DNA of 64,000 bases from Salmonella enterica subsp. houtenae serovar Houten (GCA_900478215.1 LS483478.1:1736001-1800000), one strand, 5' to 3'. Shown: positions 17,645 through 27,897, counted from the first letter of the stretch. The notes: generated by a model from the letters alone, not told the origin. Program-made: numbers and translations.

Positions 17645-18574
17645 ATGCGTCGTGTAACACCTTTTTTTCCGCTTTTTGTCTTTTTAGTCAGCCATTTCGC
17701 ACTGGCTATCAGCTATCCGTTACCGCCCGAAGGCAGTCGTCTGGTAGGACGTCCCGTCACGATTGTCATACCGCAGAACAATACGCAACCTTTAGAGGCA
17801 TTTGCCGCCCATTACGGCCAGGGGCTGAGCAATATGCTTGAAGCCAATCCCGGCGTTGATGTGTTTTTACCTGAGTCTGGCTCCCCGCTGGTAGTGCCTC
17901 AGCAATTGATTCTGCCTGATACCGTTCGTGAAGGTATTGTGGTAAACGTCGCCGAAATGCGCTTGTATTATTATCCCGAAGGCACGAATACGGTCGACGT
18001 GTTGCCCATTGGTATTGGTCAGGCTGGCCGTGAAACGCCGCGCAACTGGGTAACTGCGGTTGAACGTAAACAAGATGGCCCGGTTTGGGTGCCAACGGCT
18101 AATACGCGTCGGGAATATGCTAAAGAGGGAAAAACGCTGCCCGCGATGGTGCCAGCAGGGCCGGATAATCCTATGGGCCTGTTCGCGATATATATTGGTA
18201 GGTTATACGCCATTCATGGCACAAACGCTAACTTTGGTATTGGCCTTCGTATTAGTCAGGGCTGTATACGTTTGCGCAATGACGATATTAAATATTTATT
18301 CGGCAATGTTCCTGTTGGAACCCGCGTTCAGATTATCGACAGGCCCGTTAAGTTTTCGATCGAGCCGGATGGCAGTCGTTGGCTGGAAGTACATGAACCG
18401 CTTTCGCGCAACCGTGCTGAATTTGAGTCAGACAAAAAAGTGCCGCTACCGCTCACACCGACGTTACGTACTTTTGTTACAGGCGCAGGAACTGACATCA
18501 CGCGCGCAAATGAAGCGCTGGAGCGCCGTTCCGGAATGCCCGTTAACATCAGCGCGGACATGCCAGGTCTTTAA
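17645..18574 (+). CDS. erfK: L,D-transpeptidase ErfK (LdtA)
   Basis: 310 residues with a signal peptide (MRRVTPFFPLFVFLVSHFAL), a LysM-like domain near residues 40-85 (PQNNTQPLEAFAAHYGQGLS), and a YkuD catalytic domain with HGTNANFGIG and SQGCIRL, whose Cys is the nucleophile. It links Braun lipoprotein to peptidoglycan in the periplasm. I start at 17645 because the signal peptide begins there; the frame extends to 17525 through the cobU scar. Confidence 0.93.
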   Translation: MRRVTPFFPLFVFLVSHFALAISYPLPPEGSRLVGRPVTIVIPQNNTQPLEAFAAHYGQGLSNMLEANPGVDVFLPESGSPLVVPQQLILPDTVREGIVVNVAEMRLYYYPEGTNTVDVLPIGIGQAGRETPRNWVTAVERKQDGPVWVPTANTRREYAKEGKTLPAMVPAGPDNPMGLFAIYIGRLYAIHGTNANFGIGLRISQGCIRLRNDDIKYLFGNVPVGTRVQIIDRPVKFSIEPDGSRWLEVHEPLSRNRAEFESDKKVPLPLTPTLRTFVTGAGTDITRANEALERRSGMPVNISADMPGL

Positions 18575-18629
18575 ATATCCGGCCACATTGCTGGCTATTA
18601 TGGCTGGATTATCTGTATTGTTTCTTGCA

Positions 18630-18662
18630 GACCGGATAAGGCGCTTATTCCGCCATCCGGCA
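18630..18662. repeat. REP element
   Basis: GACCGGATAAGGCGC and CCGCCATCCGGC are the two arms of an enterobacterial repetitive extragenic palindrome just after erfK. Confidence 0.75.
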
Positions 18663-18666
18663 AAAT

Positions 18667-19279
18667 GACTTCAGGTTTATCAGCAAGTTGACGTCTGTTT
18701 AAACACCGGTTTTTTGAGCCACACTCCTTTGGGGAGCCGGAAACCTCTTCGATTATCGTATAAGGCGATAATATCGTTATAAAAATGACAGGACCTCATT
18801 AAAAAGTCATCCTTTAAAAGGATATGGGCATCCATTGCAATTTTTTTAGAACAAAAATGTGCAGCTAAAAATAAAATTCGCGGATGCTATGGCGTAGATT
18901 AATTAAGTGTCAGCAGGCCTTTTTTCTCATGATACAAACAATGGGGCAATAGATGATTATGTGATAATTAAGGCGGGGGAATTAAGGCGGAGAGTATGAA
19001 AATACCCCCGGTAGAGACTGTGTCACATCTGTTTTTAAATTAAGTGAGTGAGATCTGGATATGAATTGACTGGCGTTATAGCAGGAGGGTTTTTGTTTTG
19101 CTTAATCAATGGGTTATTTCAGTAAAGATATCATGGTTGCGGAGGATGCCGTAGCCCATTCTCACTCTTTAATTTCCATAATAAAACCAAAGGGATCTGC
19201 CCAAAGATAAACGTGCTGGCAGATTTTTATTATTTTCACGCGAATAAAACGTATTAATTACGTTATAAAGGACATTATT
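18667..19279. other. AT-rich intergenic region before the RHS/Tc gene
   Basis: About 610 bases with no credible gene. A short perfect inverted repeat ATTATCG/CGATAAT occurs around 18755-18775. It probably contains the promoter of the toxin-like gene; AAAGGA lies 10 bases before its ATG. Confidence 0.35.
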
Positions 19280-22180
19280 ATGAGTACACCTGATTATAGT
19301 AAAACGCCGGCGATAGCGGTATATGATAACCGCCATTTGGCCGTACGTACCCTCGAGTGGTGTCGCCATCCGGACACGCCACAGACGACGGAGATCCGGC
19401 CCACCCGCTGTCAGTATGATGCGCGTGGCTTTTTATCACACAGCGCAGACCCCCGACTGGCGGCTACCGGACTGAATAATTTTGCCTGTGATTACGACCT
19501 GGGGGGGAAAGCGCTGCGCACCTGCAGCGCTGATGCCGGGACGTCCCTGATGCTGAGTGATGCTGCCGGCCGCGCTGTACTGGGGATGAGTGGTCTGGTG
19601 GAGACGGCGTCAGGCAGTATGGATATGAGCAGAGCGGTGACCACCCGACGGCAGTACGAGGGCAGCAGTCTGCCAGGACGTCTGCTCAGCATAGCTGAGC
19701 AGGTCAGCGGCAGGCCGGAACGAGTGACGGAACGGCTGCTCTGGTCGGAAAGCGGCGCGGAGGCAGGCGCGAACAATCTGGCAGGGGCGTGTATCAGGCA
19801 CTACGATCCGTCAGGATGCGTCGAAACTGGCAGTATAGCGCTTAGCGGGCTGGCGCTCTCGGTGACGCGGTGGCTGATGAAAGATGATGAGGCGGAGGCT
19901 GACTGGCAGGGGGATGACCGCAGGGAGTGGGATGCACAGCTGGACGGCGTAACCTATGCCACCCTGAGCCAGGGCGATGCGGCTGGAAGAGTGGTGGGTA
20001 TCACCGACGCAGTGGGCAACAGGCAGCGGACGGCGCTGGACATAGCGGGAATGCCAGCAGGCCGCTGGCTGACGGTGAACGGGGAGGAGCAGGTTATTGT
20101 CAGGTCGACCACCCGAAGCGCCGCTGGACAAGTATTGCTGGAGGAGCACGGCAATGGGGTGGTGGTAAGCCGGGAGTATGAACCACAGACGCAGCGACTG
20201 GACAGGATAAAAACAGAACGCCCGGCAGGGCATCCGCAGGGAGCAGGAGTACTTCAGGATCTGCGTTATGAATATGACCCGGTGGGCAACGTAAAATGTG
20301 TTCGCAATGACGCAGAAGAAACCCGGTTCTGGCGCAACCAGCAAGTGGAGCCGGAGAACCAGTACGGCTATGACAGTCTCTACCAGCTGGTTAGCGCGAG
20401 CGGGCGGGAAAAAGTTAATTTAGGCCAGCAAAACCGTTCCTTCTTCCCCGCTGACAGTATCTCCTGTACCTGTTATCTACGCACCTATACCTACGACAGT
20501 GGCAACAACCTGAGCCGGATACGACACAGCGCGCCGGGAAGTGGCAACTGTCACACGACAGATATCACCATCAGCGACCGCAGTAACCGGGCCGTATTGC
20601 GTTCCCTGGCGGCGACGCCGGCAGAGGTGGAAATGCATTTTGGCCCGGGAGGGGAACAGCTTCAGCTTCAGCCTGGCCAGGCGCTGGCATGGACGGCGCG
20701 CAGGGAGTTGTTGCAGGTGACGCCGGTGGAGCGTGAGGGAGCGCAGGACGATTGGGAATATTATCGTTACGACGCGAGAAGCCAGCGCGTGGTGAAGGTA
20801 AGCCGGCGGCAGACCGGGAGCGGAACACAGACACAACGGGTGGTATACCTGCCGGGGCTGGAGCTACGAACGAAAAGCAGCGGAGAAAGCCTGCAGACAG
20901 TGGTAGCGGGTAACGTGCGGTTGTTGCACTGGGAGAGTGGAAAACCGGAGGGGCTTAATAATGACGGGCTGCGTTACAGCTACGATAACCTGACAGGAAA
21001 CTGTGGGCTTGAGGTGGATGAGGATGGCTGCATCATTAGCGCGGAGGAATACTACCCCTACGGGGGAACGTCGCTCTGGACCGGACGTGGCGAAACGGAA
21101 GCAGACTATAAAACGGTGCGCTATTCAGGCAAAGAGCAGGACGCGACAGGACTGTATTACTATGGTTATCGGTATTATCAGCCGTGGGCGGGAAGGTGGA
21201 CGAGCGCAGATCCTGCAGGGGCGGTGGACGGCCTGAACCTGTACCGCATGTGCCGGAATAATCCGGTGACGTTCAGGGACAGCAACGGTTTGCTGACGGA
21301 GGCTGAAATCCAGACTCTGATGCTCCAGACCAGGCAACATATGAGTCAGACCGGCAAGGATCTGGAGTCGGTAATGCACAATATCCTGGGGTTAAACGGT
21401 GATGACGCGGCAGTGATCCGTAGCCGACTGGGAAATACGCTCCCAGAGCCTACGGCAAGTACATCCGGCATGAGTGAAATCACAGCCCTTCAGGAACAAA
21501 TAGCGGCGATGAGTATGACGACGGAGTATGTTCACCCTCACATGCAGCTTGCCAGCCCCATGGCAGAGAGCTTGCAATGCCCGCCGTTTACTTCTTCGGA
21601 TATATCCGATGAGGTTATATACGGAATAAGAGGCACAAAGGTGCCGCTTCCAGCGATTACTCCGGAATTGCTGACGTCTCAATTTCCTGATATGTCCGAA
21701 GCTGACAGGCAAGCCTTAGAATATATAGCGGACCCTGAAAACTTTTCCCATACCTTAATTTTAGACGGCACGGTTTTCTCTATAAGCAAGAAAAGTCCTA
21801 AGAGTTTATTTAGAAATAATTATACAGAAGATAGATGGACATTTTCAGCTAACTTTAAATACCAACCGGATGAGGGAACGTTACCTTATTTTGCCAGTCA
21901 CATAGCGCAATATCAATATTTGCTGGCAGCAGTCTCAGGGGGATGGGTAGGAGAGATGCCATTCGTTTTGATCAGAGAAAATGTCATTAATCAGACTACA
22001 TTAAATAACACTGAATGGTTGAATGGCGAGGAGTTAAAGACGGCTTTTCTTAATAACACGCCAAATGGAAAATCTACCGCTAAGATTTTGCAGGCTTTTA
22101 AACTTAGTGCTATATCAGTTGAAAAGGAGTATGATGATAGAGAAGTCAATTTTTCTGTAGTGGTAATGCCTGAATACTAA
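19280..22180 (+). CDS. Tc-toxin C-subunit-like RHS protein with variable C-terminus
   Basis: 966 residues. The N-terminus (TPAIAVYDNRHLAVRTLEW) and NFACDYDLGGKALRT, LMLSDAAGRAVL match TccC proteins of insecticidal toxin complexes. YD/RHS repeats (YEYDPVGNVKC, YGYDSLYQLVSASG, RYDARSQRVVKV) fill residues 50-640. The RHS core ends YYYGYRYYQPWAGRWTSADP, then NPVTFRDSNG near residue 670, where such proteins self-cleave to release a toxic C-terminal domain. The last ~295 residues match nothing I recall, and DNA from about 21590 becomes AT-rich, as with exchanged toxin tips. No TcA or TcB partner is in the window. No immunity gene is evident, as is normal for Tc C-subunits. Confidence 0.8.
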   Translation: MSTPDYSKTPAIAVYDNRHLAVRTLEWCRHPDTPQTTEIRPTRCQYDARGFLSHSADPRLAATGLNNFACDYDLGGKALRTCSADAGTSLMLSDAAGRAVLGMSGLVETASGSMDMSRAVTTRRQYEGSSLPGRLLSIAEQVSGRPERVTERLLWSESGAEAGANNLAGACIRHYDPSGCVETGSIALSGLALSVTRWLMKDDEAEADWQGDDRREWDAQLDGVTYATLSQGDAAGRVVGITDAVGNRQRTALDIAGMPAGRWLTVNGEEQVIVRSTTRSAAGQVLLEEHGNGVVVSREYEPQTQRLDRIKTERPAGHPQGAGVLQDLRYEYDPVGNVKCVRNDAEETRFWRNQQVEPENQYGYDSLYQLVSASGREKVNLGQQNRSFFPADSISCTCYLRTYTYDSGNNLSRIRHSAPGSGNCHTTDITISDRSNRAVLRSLAATPAEVEMHFGPGGEQLQLQPGQALAWTARRELLQVTPVEREGAQDDWEYYRYDARSQRVVKVSRRQTGSGTQTQRVVYLPGLELRTKSSGESLQTVVAGNVRLLHWESGKPEGLNNDGLRYSYDNLTGNCGLEVDEDGCIISAEEYYPYGGTSLWTGRGETEADYKTVRYSGKEQDATGLYYYGYRYYQPWAGRWTSADPAGAVDGLNLYRMCRNNPVTFRDSNGLLTEAEIQTLMLQTRQHMSQTGKDLESVMHNILGLNGDDAAVIRSRLGNTLPEPTASTSGMSEITALQEQIAAMSMTTEYVHPHMQLASPMAESLQCPPFTSSDISDEVIYGIRGTKVPLPAITPELLTSQFPDMSEADRQALEYIADPENFSHTLILDGTVFSISKKSPKSLFRNNYTEDRWTFSANFKYQPDEGTLPYFASHIAQYQYLLAAVSGGWVGEMPFVLIRENVINQTTLNNTEWLNGEELKTAFLNNTPNGKSTAKILQAFKLSAISVEKEYDDREVNFSVVVMPEY

Positions 22181-22230
22181 GTCTATTTATCCGGCTGTTA
22201 ATTATAAATATAGACTGCGATAATATGATT

Positions 22231-22316
22231 TTTTCTGACGGCCATGTTCATTTTTAATGGACTCTTCGCGTCAGCATCCTGATTTACTCAGAGTGCTGGA
22301 TGCCATCGTCAGAAAA
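22231..22316 (+). terminator. Nested inverted repeats after the RHS/Tc gene
   Basis: TTTTCTGACG (22231) pairs with CGTCAGAAAA (22307), and inside it GCATCC pairs with GGATGC. A large structured element, possibly the gene's terminator or a mobile-element end. Confidence 0.4.
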
Positions 22317-22320
22317 GCAT

Positions 22321-22377
22321 TTAGCCTGCTTTAAAGTCGTAATAGCCTGAGCGGATAGCAGTGTCAGTGAGTGCCAT
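22321..22377 (-). pseudogene. P4-type integrase, internally deleted stub
   Basis: Minus-strand ATG at 22377 reads MALTDTAIR, identical to the start of the P4-like integrases at 25834, 28062 and 50098. It then jumps into sequence resembling the middle of that gene (from the IAILKQ region) and stops. Leader sequence and a degenerate att site lie upstream in the same arrangement, so this is a fourth, nearly erased, satellite end. Confidence 0.7.
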
Positions 22378-22509
22378 AGCGAAAGGCTATTTGTTTAACG
22401 AATCGTGAGGCCCCGGGCCAAAAAACTATACATATCAAAAACCCGGTCATCCATACCAGGGCGACCGGGTCAGTATAACAGCTTGTTTTATTTATAACGT
22501 CTTAAGACT

Positions 22510-22538
22510 AAAATCTGGCATCCTCTGACTGGATGCGA
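22510..22538 (-). repeat. Degenerate att site (tRNA-Asn 3' end remnant)
   Basis: Minus strand CATCCAGTCAGAGGATGCCA resembles the tRNA-Asn 3' end (AATCCAGTCAGAGGAGCCA) with changes. Downstream sequence also matches that after the intact tRNA at 27897 (TTTTAGT.TTAAGACG). It marks an old integration boundary. Confidence 0.65.
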
Positions 22539-22545
22539 AAATTAT

Positions 22546-23495
22546 TGTATCTAATTGAATTATATTGTTTTTATTTTTGAAATTAAGAATAAGGCCCCCA
22601 ACTATTACTTTGTTTAGAAGTGTGATTTTTGTCATGTTTTTGCAGTATGCGTTTGCCGATCCCCTGCGCCAGAACGATACCTTCACGCCGGAGTGGCAGT
22701 TTGTTGAGGTATAGGGAGTTTCAGCCAGTACGCAGTACGGGCTGCCTGCGTGAGCAGGAGTTCTCCGGGGCATCATACCCTCCTCGGTATCGATCTTTTT
22801 CTCCTTTTCTTGCTGACAGCGGCCCTGAAAAGGCGTGTCAGATTCGGGAATGAGCGCCGGAACCCCGAAAACAGTGGCATAGCGTGGTGTGGTGGTTGTG
22901 CGTGAAAGATCGCAGATTATGGTGCAGGTTTACGGTCACGCGGCAGCAGATGCCTTACGGTAAATGCAGGCCGCAGCCCGTAAAGTAAAAGGCGCTGGTG
23001 TGGCAGCAGGTTCAGGGGTTACCGGAGCGTTTCCGGCGTGGTGCAGCATTGACCAGCGATCTGGCGCAGATAAAAAGTGCTGAAATTCAGCAGGTGTAAG
23101 CAGGTCGGGAAATCGGGTGATTTCCCGTAGAATAAAATTGCAGCCGGCGAACTGGCGCAGTTAAAAAATGTATCGTGTGTAATGCCGGGCCTCCGCCGCG
23201 ATGTTCTGCGACCCGGTGTTTGCAGAGGTCTGCACCGGTAAAGGGATCAACCGTCCTGACGGAACAGGTGCTTCTTTCAGGTTGTGAAGCAAAGGGCGCT
23301 GTCGACGACAGCATAGAGCAGAAGGGAGATTACACCCGGTTTTCGCGAATGAAAAGGGGAAACCTTTTTTCTGGAAATTGAGTTGTCTGTGGATTTTTTC
23401 GCCATTTTATGAATGACACTCTGCCGCGCTTCGCTTGTCTTCTCCCGCGCTTCCGCCAGCATAGCAGACAGAAGCGCGGGAGAGCCGGTTTAACT
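22546..23495. other. Decayed P4-like satellite sequence, left arm
   Basis: Non-coding wreckage whose reverse complement resembles 30794-31700, including the stretch around CCGGAGTGGCAGTTTGTTGAGG. Frames here are short and out of phase. Nothing intact. Confidence 0.5.
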
Positions 23496-23718
23496 TCAAC
23501 GGTATCTCGGCTTACGATAACGGGACGGCCAGATCTGTTCAGGCGTGACGCCTGATACTTCGGCGATCAACCTCTCACCTTTGGGCCAGTGGCGGTTAAG
23601 GGTGTTTGCCAGAGTGGAAGAGGGCCAGCCCGGCTTTACGGGAAACCGCGGCGAGCGACGTTCCTTTCTTTTTTAATCCGGCGACAATATGTGCCGGGTG
23701 CCAGTCCGGTTGTATCAT
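23496..23718 (-). pseudogene. Ner/Nlp-like DNA-binding protein, frameshifted (left arm copy)
   Basis: ATG at 23718 reads MIQPDWHPAHIVAGLKKKGT, SLAAVSRKAG, a Ner-type helix-turn-helix. The frame breaks in GGCCCTCTTCCA and the expected remainder (STLANTLNRHWPKGES..., GVTPEQIWPSRYRK) continues in another frame. The same break occurs in the inverted copy at 30571, so the lesion predates the duplication or was shared by conversion. Confidence 0.7.
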
Positions 23719-24150
23719 ACGACCACTTCCTCAATAAACTTCACGCCGTCAGCGGTGCGTATCCATCGTGGGGCTTTCATTTCCGCCGCAAAGTACTCCA
23801 CCAACTCTGACAACAGCCAGAACAGTTGCTCCTCCATTTGTGGCGGAAACATACGGCAAAGTAAAAGCTGCGTCAGGGTGAGGCAGTAATCGCAAAGCGT
23901 GTCCGCATCGGGGGCAAAACGGGGGAGGTTTTGGGCAACGTATCAACGGTCAGGCTCTTTCAGATGTGGCGGAATGGGATCGCGCAGGCCCGGTTTCAGC
24001 AACGCAAGTGCGGCGGCGAGCCGCCCGCAGAGCGCTATTTTCAGCGTCGGATCGTAGCTTTCTGCCTGAGTCCCGGCGAGTTTTTCACCACAGTCGGCCA
24101 GTACGGTGAAATCAGTGTCGGCGTTAAAGGGAACGGAAAGTAACGGGTGA
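23715..24150 (-). pseudogene. P4-satellite conserved protein, start deleted (left arm copy)
   Basis: Equivalent to the intact gene at 30113-30574: YFAAEMKAPRW near the C-terminus and LCGRLAAALALLKPGLRDPI are readable. About 50 bases including the start codon and ribosome site are missing compared with the other copy, and a one- or two-base loss shifts the frame at KEPDR/KDSLT. Dead copy. Confidence 0.7.
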
Positions 24151-24626
24151 TATTCCCACCACCGGAAATGCCAATTTCACTGGTGGTGGAACCGGACGGG
24201 GTTGGCATTACCGGCGTTACAGGAAACCGGCGCGTCTTGCGACGCCCCCGTCCGGCCTACCATTGAGGTGTAGCCGGACGCACGACATAAAAAAAGACGC
24301 GGGCGAGTCATGTGTCGCCTGTAACAGTTTTCAGGATGCCAATCCCGGCACTTGATTTTGCAGGTGCGGGTAAAAGATACCGTGATTAGCGATTAACTAC
24401 AAGCGGGGGACTGGAAGACAGATCGCAGAAAATAAAAAACCCCACTGGTGAGATGGGGTTCTTTATTTTTCTCTCTCAAGCTGCGGATGGCGGCCTGAGC
24501 GGCGTTGCGTGACAATACAAACTCAGCGGTATGATTTTAACCCGCTTTATCTCCCATTGCAAATAAACGCCCCGGATCTTTATAATGCCAGACGCTGGGT
24601 TTATTGCGTTTCAGGCCAGACCGATT
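24151..24626. other. Satellite leader region with ash/Icd-like remnants
   Basis: Non-coding. Mirrors 29470-30112 in reverse orientation, including the phrase encoding a TTxEIxxSGGG motif typical of the leader upstream of ash/Icd-like satellite genes. Contains the terminator at 24438-24460. Confidence 0.45.
24438..24460. terminator. Bidirectional terminator in the left satellite arm
   Basis: AACCCCA and TGGGGTT form a stem with an A-run before and a T-rich run after, matching the hairpin at 29777-29803 in the other arm. Confidence 0.6.
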
Positions 24627-25834
24627 TCAAGCCTTGGCTGCCGGACGGGTGGTGCCGCAGGCAGCGCCCCGGTCTGGAGCGTGATAATACAAACTCAGCA
24701 ATTGTAATCCTGCATCGACAGGCAGTTCTTCCAGATATTCAGCCTTATGAATATAAGCCGCCCGCACGCTGTTTCTTTCCTGATGGCTCATCTGCTTTTC
24801 AATGGCTTCTTTGCTCCACAATCCCGACTCACTCAGGGCGCTGCACGCCATTGCCCGGAAGCCGTGGCCGCAGACCTCTTTTTTGGTGTCGTAACCCATC
24901 ACGCGCAGCGCCTTATTAACGGTGTTATCGCTCATGCATTTATCCTGATCGTATTCACCGGGGAAGATAAACGTCAGATGACCGGAAAGCGCTTCGATCT
25001 GCTTTAAAATCGCAATAGCCTGATCGGACAGCGGAACGATATGCTGCGTTCTCATTTTTGTACCGCGGTGAGAAAATTTGACGTTCTCAATCTGTTCCCG
25101 TTCTTCCGGGATAACCCATAATTTCTGCTGCCAGTCGATTTCACTCCAGCGGGCAAAACGTAACTCACTGGAGCGCACGAAGAACAGCAGCGACAGCTTA
25201 AGGGCGTATCTGGTCAGTAACCTGCTGCAGTAACTGTCTGTGCGGGATAATAGTTCAGGCAACTTATCCAGCGGCAGGGCCGGGTAATGGCTGTTAACTG
25301 TTTCTTCACCGCATAGCGCATGATTTCGGTGACATAGTTTTTCAGCCGTGCAGTGATTTCCAGAAAGCCTTTGTTTTCCACGTTGCGCAGAGTGAATAAC
25401 AGCGTTTCCGTGGTGATTTGATCGATAAGGCTGTCCCCGATATCCGGGAAAACATACATTTCCAGCCTGCGCTGGATGGTTGTCGCATAATGTGCAGACC
25501 AGCGCTTATGCTCACCATGCCAGTTCATGGCTATCTGGCGAAAGATATGTCCGTTTTTCTTTTTTTGTTGTGCGATTTTCTTGTCAGCGGAGGGATCGAC
25601 CCCTTCACGTATTTTCGCACGCGCGGCATCACGTAACTGTCGCGCTTTGAATAGAGACACATCAGGGTAAGGACCAAAGGCCAGCTTTTTCTCTTTTCTG
25701 TCAATGCGGTACTTCATGTACCAGAGTTTCGAGCCGTTGGGTTTGATCAGCAGGTACAGTCCTGAACTGTCTGCCAGTTTGAAGGGTTTTTCAGTGGGTT
25801 TAGTCTTGCGGATAGCGGTATCTGTTAATGCCAT
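24627..25834 (-). pseudogene. P4-type integrase (copy A), deleted and truncated
   Basis: ATG at 25834 (MALTDTAIRKTKPTEKPFKL) begins a P4-family tyrosine integrase. Compared with the copy at 28062, about 50 bases are missing near 25300, shifting the frame before the catalytic domain. Catalytic motifs follow in another frame (VRSSELRFARW, CGHGFRAMA, MSHQERNSVRAAY). After EYLEE the C-terminus is replaced by unrelated sequence. It reads away from the adjacent tRNA-Asn, its attachment gene. Confidence 0.85.
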
Positions 25835-25999
25835 AGCGGGGGGCTCCATTTTCTCACCGAACCGTGAGGCCCCCGATTAATCTCCCCAAAACTATGGATG
25901 TCAAGAAACCCGGCAATCCTTCTCAGGACAACCGGGTAAAGATAATTTCTTGTTTTTTAAATGTCTCCGGACTCGCTGGGATGACCTGAAACTAAAATC

Positions 26000-26075
26000 T
26001 GGCTCCTCTGACTGGACTCGAACCAGTGACATACGGATTAACAGTCCGCCGTTCTACCGACTGAACTACAGAGGA
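26000..26075 (-). tRNA. asn tRNA: tRNA-Asn (GTT)
   Basis: 76 nt including encoded CCA; anticodon GTT in GGACTGTTAATCC. T-loop reads TTCGAGT. Integrase copy A starts about 165 bases downstream of its 3' end, so it is an attachment gene. Confidence 0.97.
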
Positions 26076-26198
26076 ATCGTGTGAACGGGGCGCATAGTAA
26101 CGATGCGATTGCGGATTGTCAAAGCCTGAATGTATAAAAGATTCTGTTTGCTGAAATATTCTTCATATTCGCTGAATATTCAGGCGTAACCGCGCTTT

Positions 26199-27731
26199 TC
26201 ACCTTGTTTTTCGTTCAGGGCGCGGGTATTTCCATAGCCATCGCCCGCTAACCATTCTCCAGTAAAAGAGAACGGCGCGTACGGCCCAGTCGAAAAACAT
26301 ACCCAGCCAGACACCGACTACGCCCCAGCCAAGCAATATTCCCAGCACATAGCCTGCCACAACACGGCAACCCCACATTCCAAGCATTGAAACCCACATA
26401 GCAAAACGCGCATCGCGTGCGCCTTTAAAACCGGCAGGCAGTACCCATGAGGCGGCCCAGATAGGCATAAATGCCGCATTCAGCCAGATAAGGATCACCA
26501 CGACATCTTTGACGTCCGGATCGTGGGTATAAAATGACGCCATAATACCGGCAAAGGGAGCGCTAAGCCATGCGATGGCCGTCAGGCCTATGGTAGAAAG
26601 CCAGAACACGTGGCGAAGCTGAATTTCTGCCTGGGTTATCTGCCCATTCCCCAGCCGACGCCCTGTAATGATGGTGGATGCCGAACCTAAAGCATTCCCC
26701 GGAAGGTTAATTAACGCCGCAATGGAGAATGCAATAAAATTACCGGCGATGACGCTGGTGCCCATACCAGCAACAAACATCTGTGTAAGTAATTTCCCGC
26801 TATTAAATAAAACCGACTCAACGCTGGCAGGCACCCCGATGCCCATCACTTCCCAAATAATGGCAAAGTTTAAGGGTTTAAAATAACTTTTAAGAGGAAT
26901 ACGTAGCGCGGGGTTAAATCCAATCATTAAAACCCAGATAATTGCGATGGCGCCAATGTAGCGAGAGATAGTCAATCCCAGCCCTGCGCCAATAAAACCG
27001 AGTCCTTGCCAGGAAAAAAAACCGTAGATAAGAATACTGCTGATGACAATGTTCAGAATATTCATGCCACCATTAATCAACAGTGGTATTTTCGTATTTC
27101 CGGCGCCACGCAAGGCACCACTACCAATCAGAGCAATAGCGGCAGCCGGATAACTGAGCACCGTTAATTCCAGATAGATTAACGCCAAAGCTTTTACATC
27201 TGCAGTAGCTTCTCCGGCGACAACATCAATAATCTGCTTACCAAAATAGTGTATAACAGCCGCCAGCAATACGGCAAACAGCGTCATAATCACCAGCGAC
27301 TGCCTGGCGGCCGCCCTGGCTCGTCGACGGTCGCGCTTACCCAGACTAAAGGCGACAACAACCGTCGTCCCCAGATCGATCGCGGCAAAAAAAGCCATAA
27401 TCACCATATTAAAACTGTCGGCAAGTCCCACCCCAGCCATTGCTTCCTTGCCCAGCCAACTGACAAGAAAAGTGCTGAGCACGCCCATCAGCAGAACACA
27501 GGTATTTTCCAGAAAAATGGGGATAGCGAGTGGGGTGATTTCGCGCCAGAACAATACTTTATAGCTATTGCGTTTGGCATACCAGGGCGTACGGACGACA
27601 ACCTGACGTAAGGCAGCGGAGACGTTCAAAATAGACCTTAAAGGTGAAAGTTGAAACCACATTTCAATAATGAGCGATAAATCGTAAGGCTGCAAAGCTT
27701 TTTGCAGAAAAAATGTCTGCAAATGCAACAA
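26199..27731 (-). CDS. yeeO: MATE-family FMN/FAD exporter YeeO
   Basis: 510 residues with twelve hydrophobic segments and MATE features (ITPLAIPIFLENTCVLLMG, GSGALRGAGNTKIPL). YeeO of E. coli exports flavins and dipeptides. It lies between two oppositely oriented tRNA-Asn genes, the conserved position, which here are the inner ends of an inverted duplication. The start at 27731 is the first ATG; the ATG at residue 24 is possible. Confidence 0.9.
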   Translation of the reverse strand: MLHLQTFFLQKALQPYDLSLIIEMWFQLSPLRSILNVSAALRQVVVRTPWYAKRNSYKVLFWREITPLAIPIFLENTCVLLMGVLSTFLVSWLGKEAMAGVGLADSFNMVIMAFFAAIDLGTTVVVAFSLGKRDRRRARAAARQSLVIMTLFAVLLAAVIHYFGKQIIDVVAGEATADVKALALIYLELTVLSYPAAAIALIGSGALRGAGNTKIPLLINGGMNILNIVISSILIYGFFSWQGLGFIGAGLGLTISRYIGAIAIIWVLMIGFNPALRIPLKSYFKPLNFAIIWEVMGIGVPASVESVLFNSGKLLTQMFVAGMGTSVIAGNFIAFSIAALINLPGNALGSASTIITGRRLGNGQITQAEIQLRHVFWLSTIGLTAIAWLSAPFAGIMASFYTHDPDVKDVVVILIWLNAAFMPIWAASWVLPAGFKGARDARFAMWVSMLGMWGCRVVAGYVLGILLGWGVVGVWLGMFFDWAVRAVLFYWRMVSGRWLWKYPRPERKTR

Positions 27732-27821
27732 ACTGATGAGAGAATCCGCAGTCGAGCCTGTAAGGGGTTAAATGGGGTTTGACAAAAATTTTTTCGCCGC
27801 TAACATACAACTCCACACGAT

Positions 27822-27897
27822 TCCTCTGTAGTTCAGTCGGTAGAACGGCGGACTGTTAATCCGTATGTCACTGGTTCGAATCCAGTCAGAGGAGCCA
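27822..27897 (+). tRNA. asn tRNA: tRNA-Asn (GTT), T-loop variant
   Basis: 76 nt, anticodon GTT. It differs from the other three asn tRNA genes in the window by A instead of G in the T-loop (TTCGAAT). Integrase copy B starts about 165 bases downstream in the same direction, so the 3' half may derive from an att site. Confidence 0.97.

Noticed and set aside
19492..21712. Many minus-strand frames across the RHS/Tc gene
   Set aside because: Shadows of a GC-rich coding region; none has a ribosome site.
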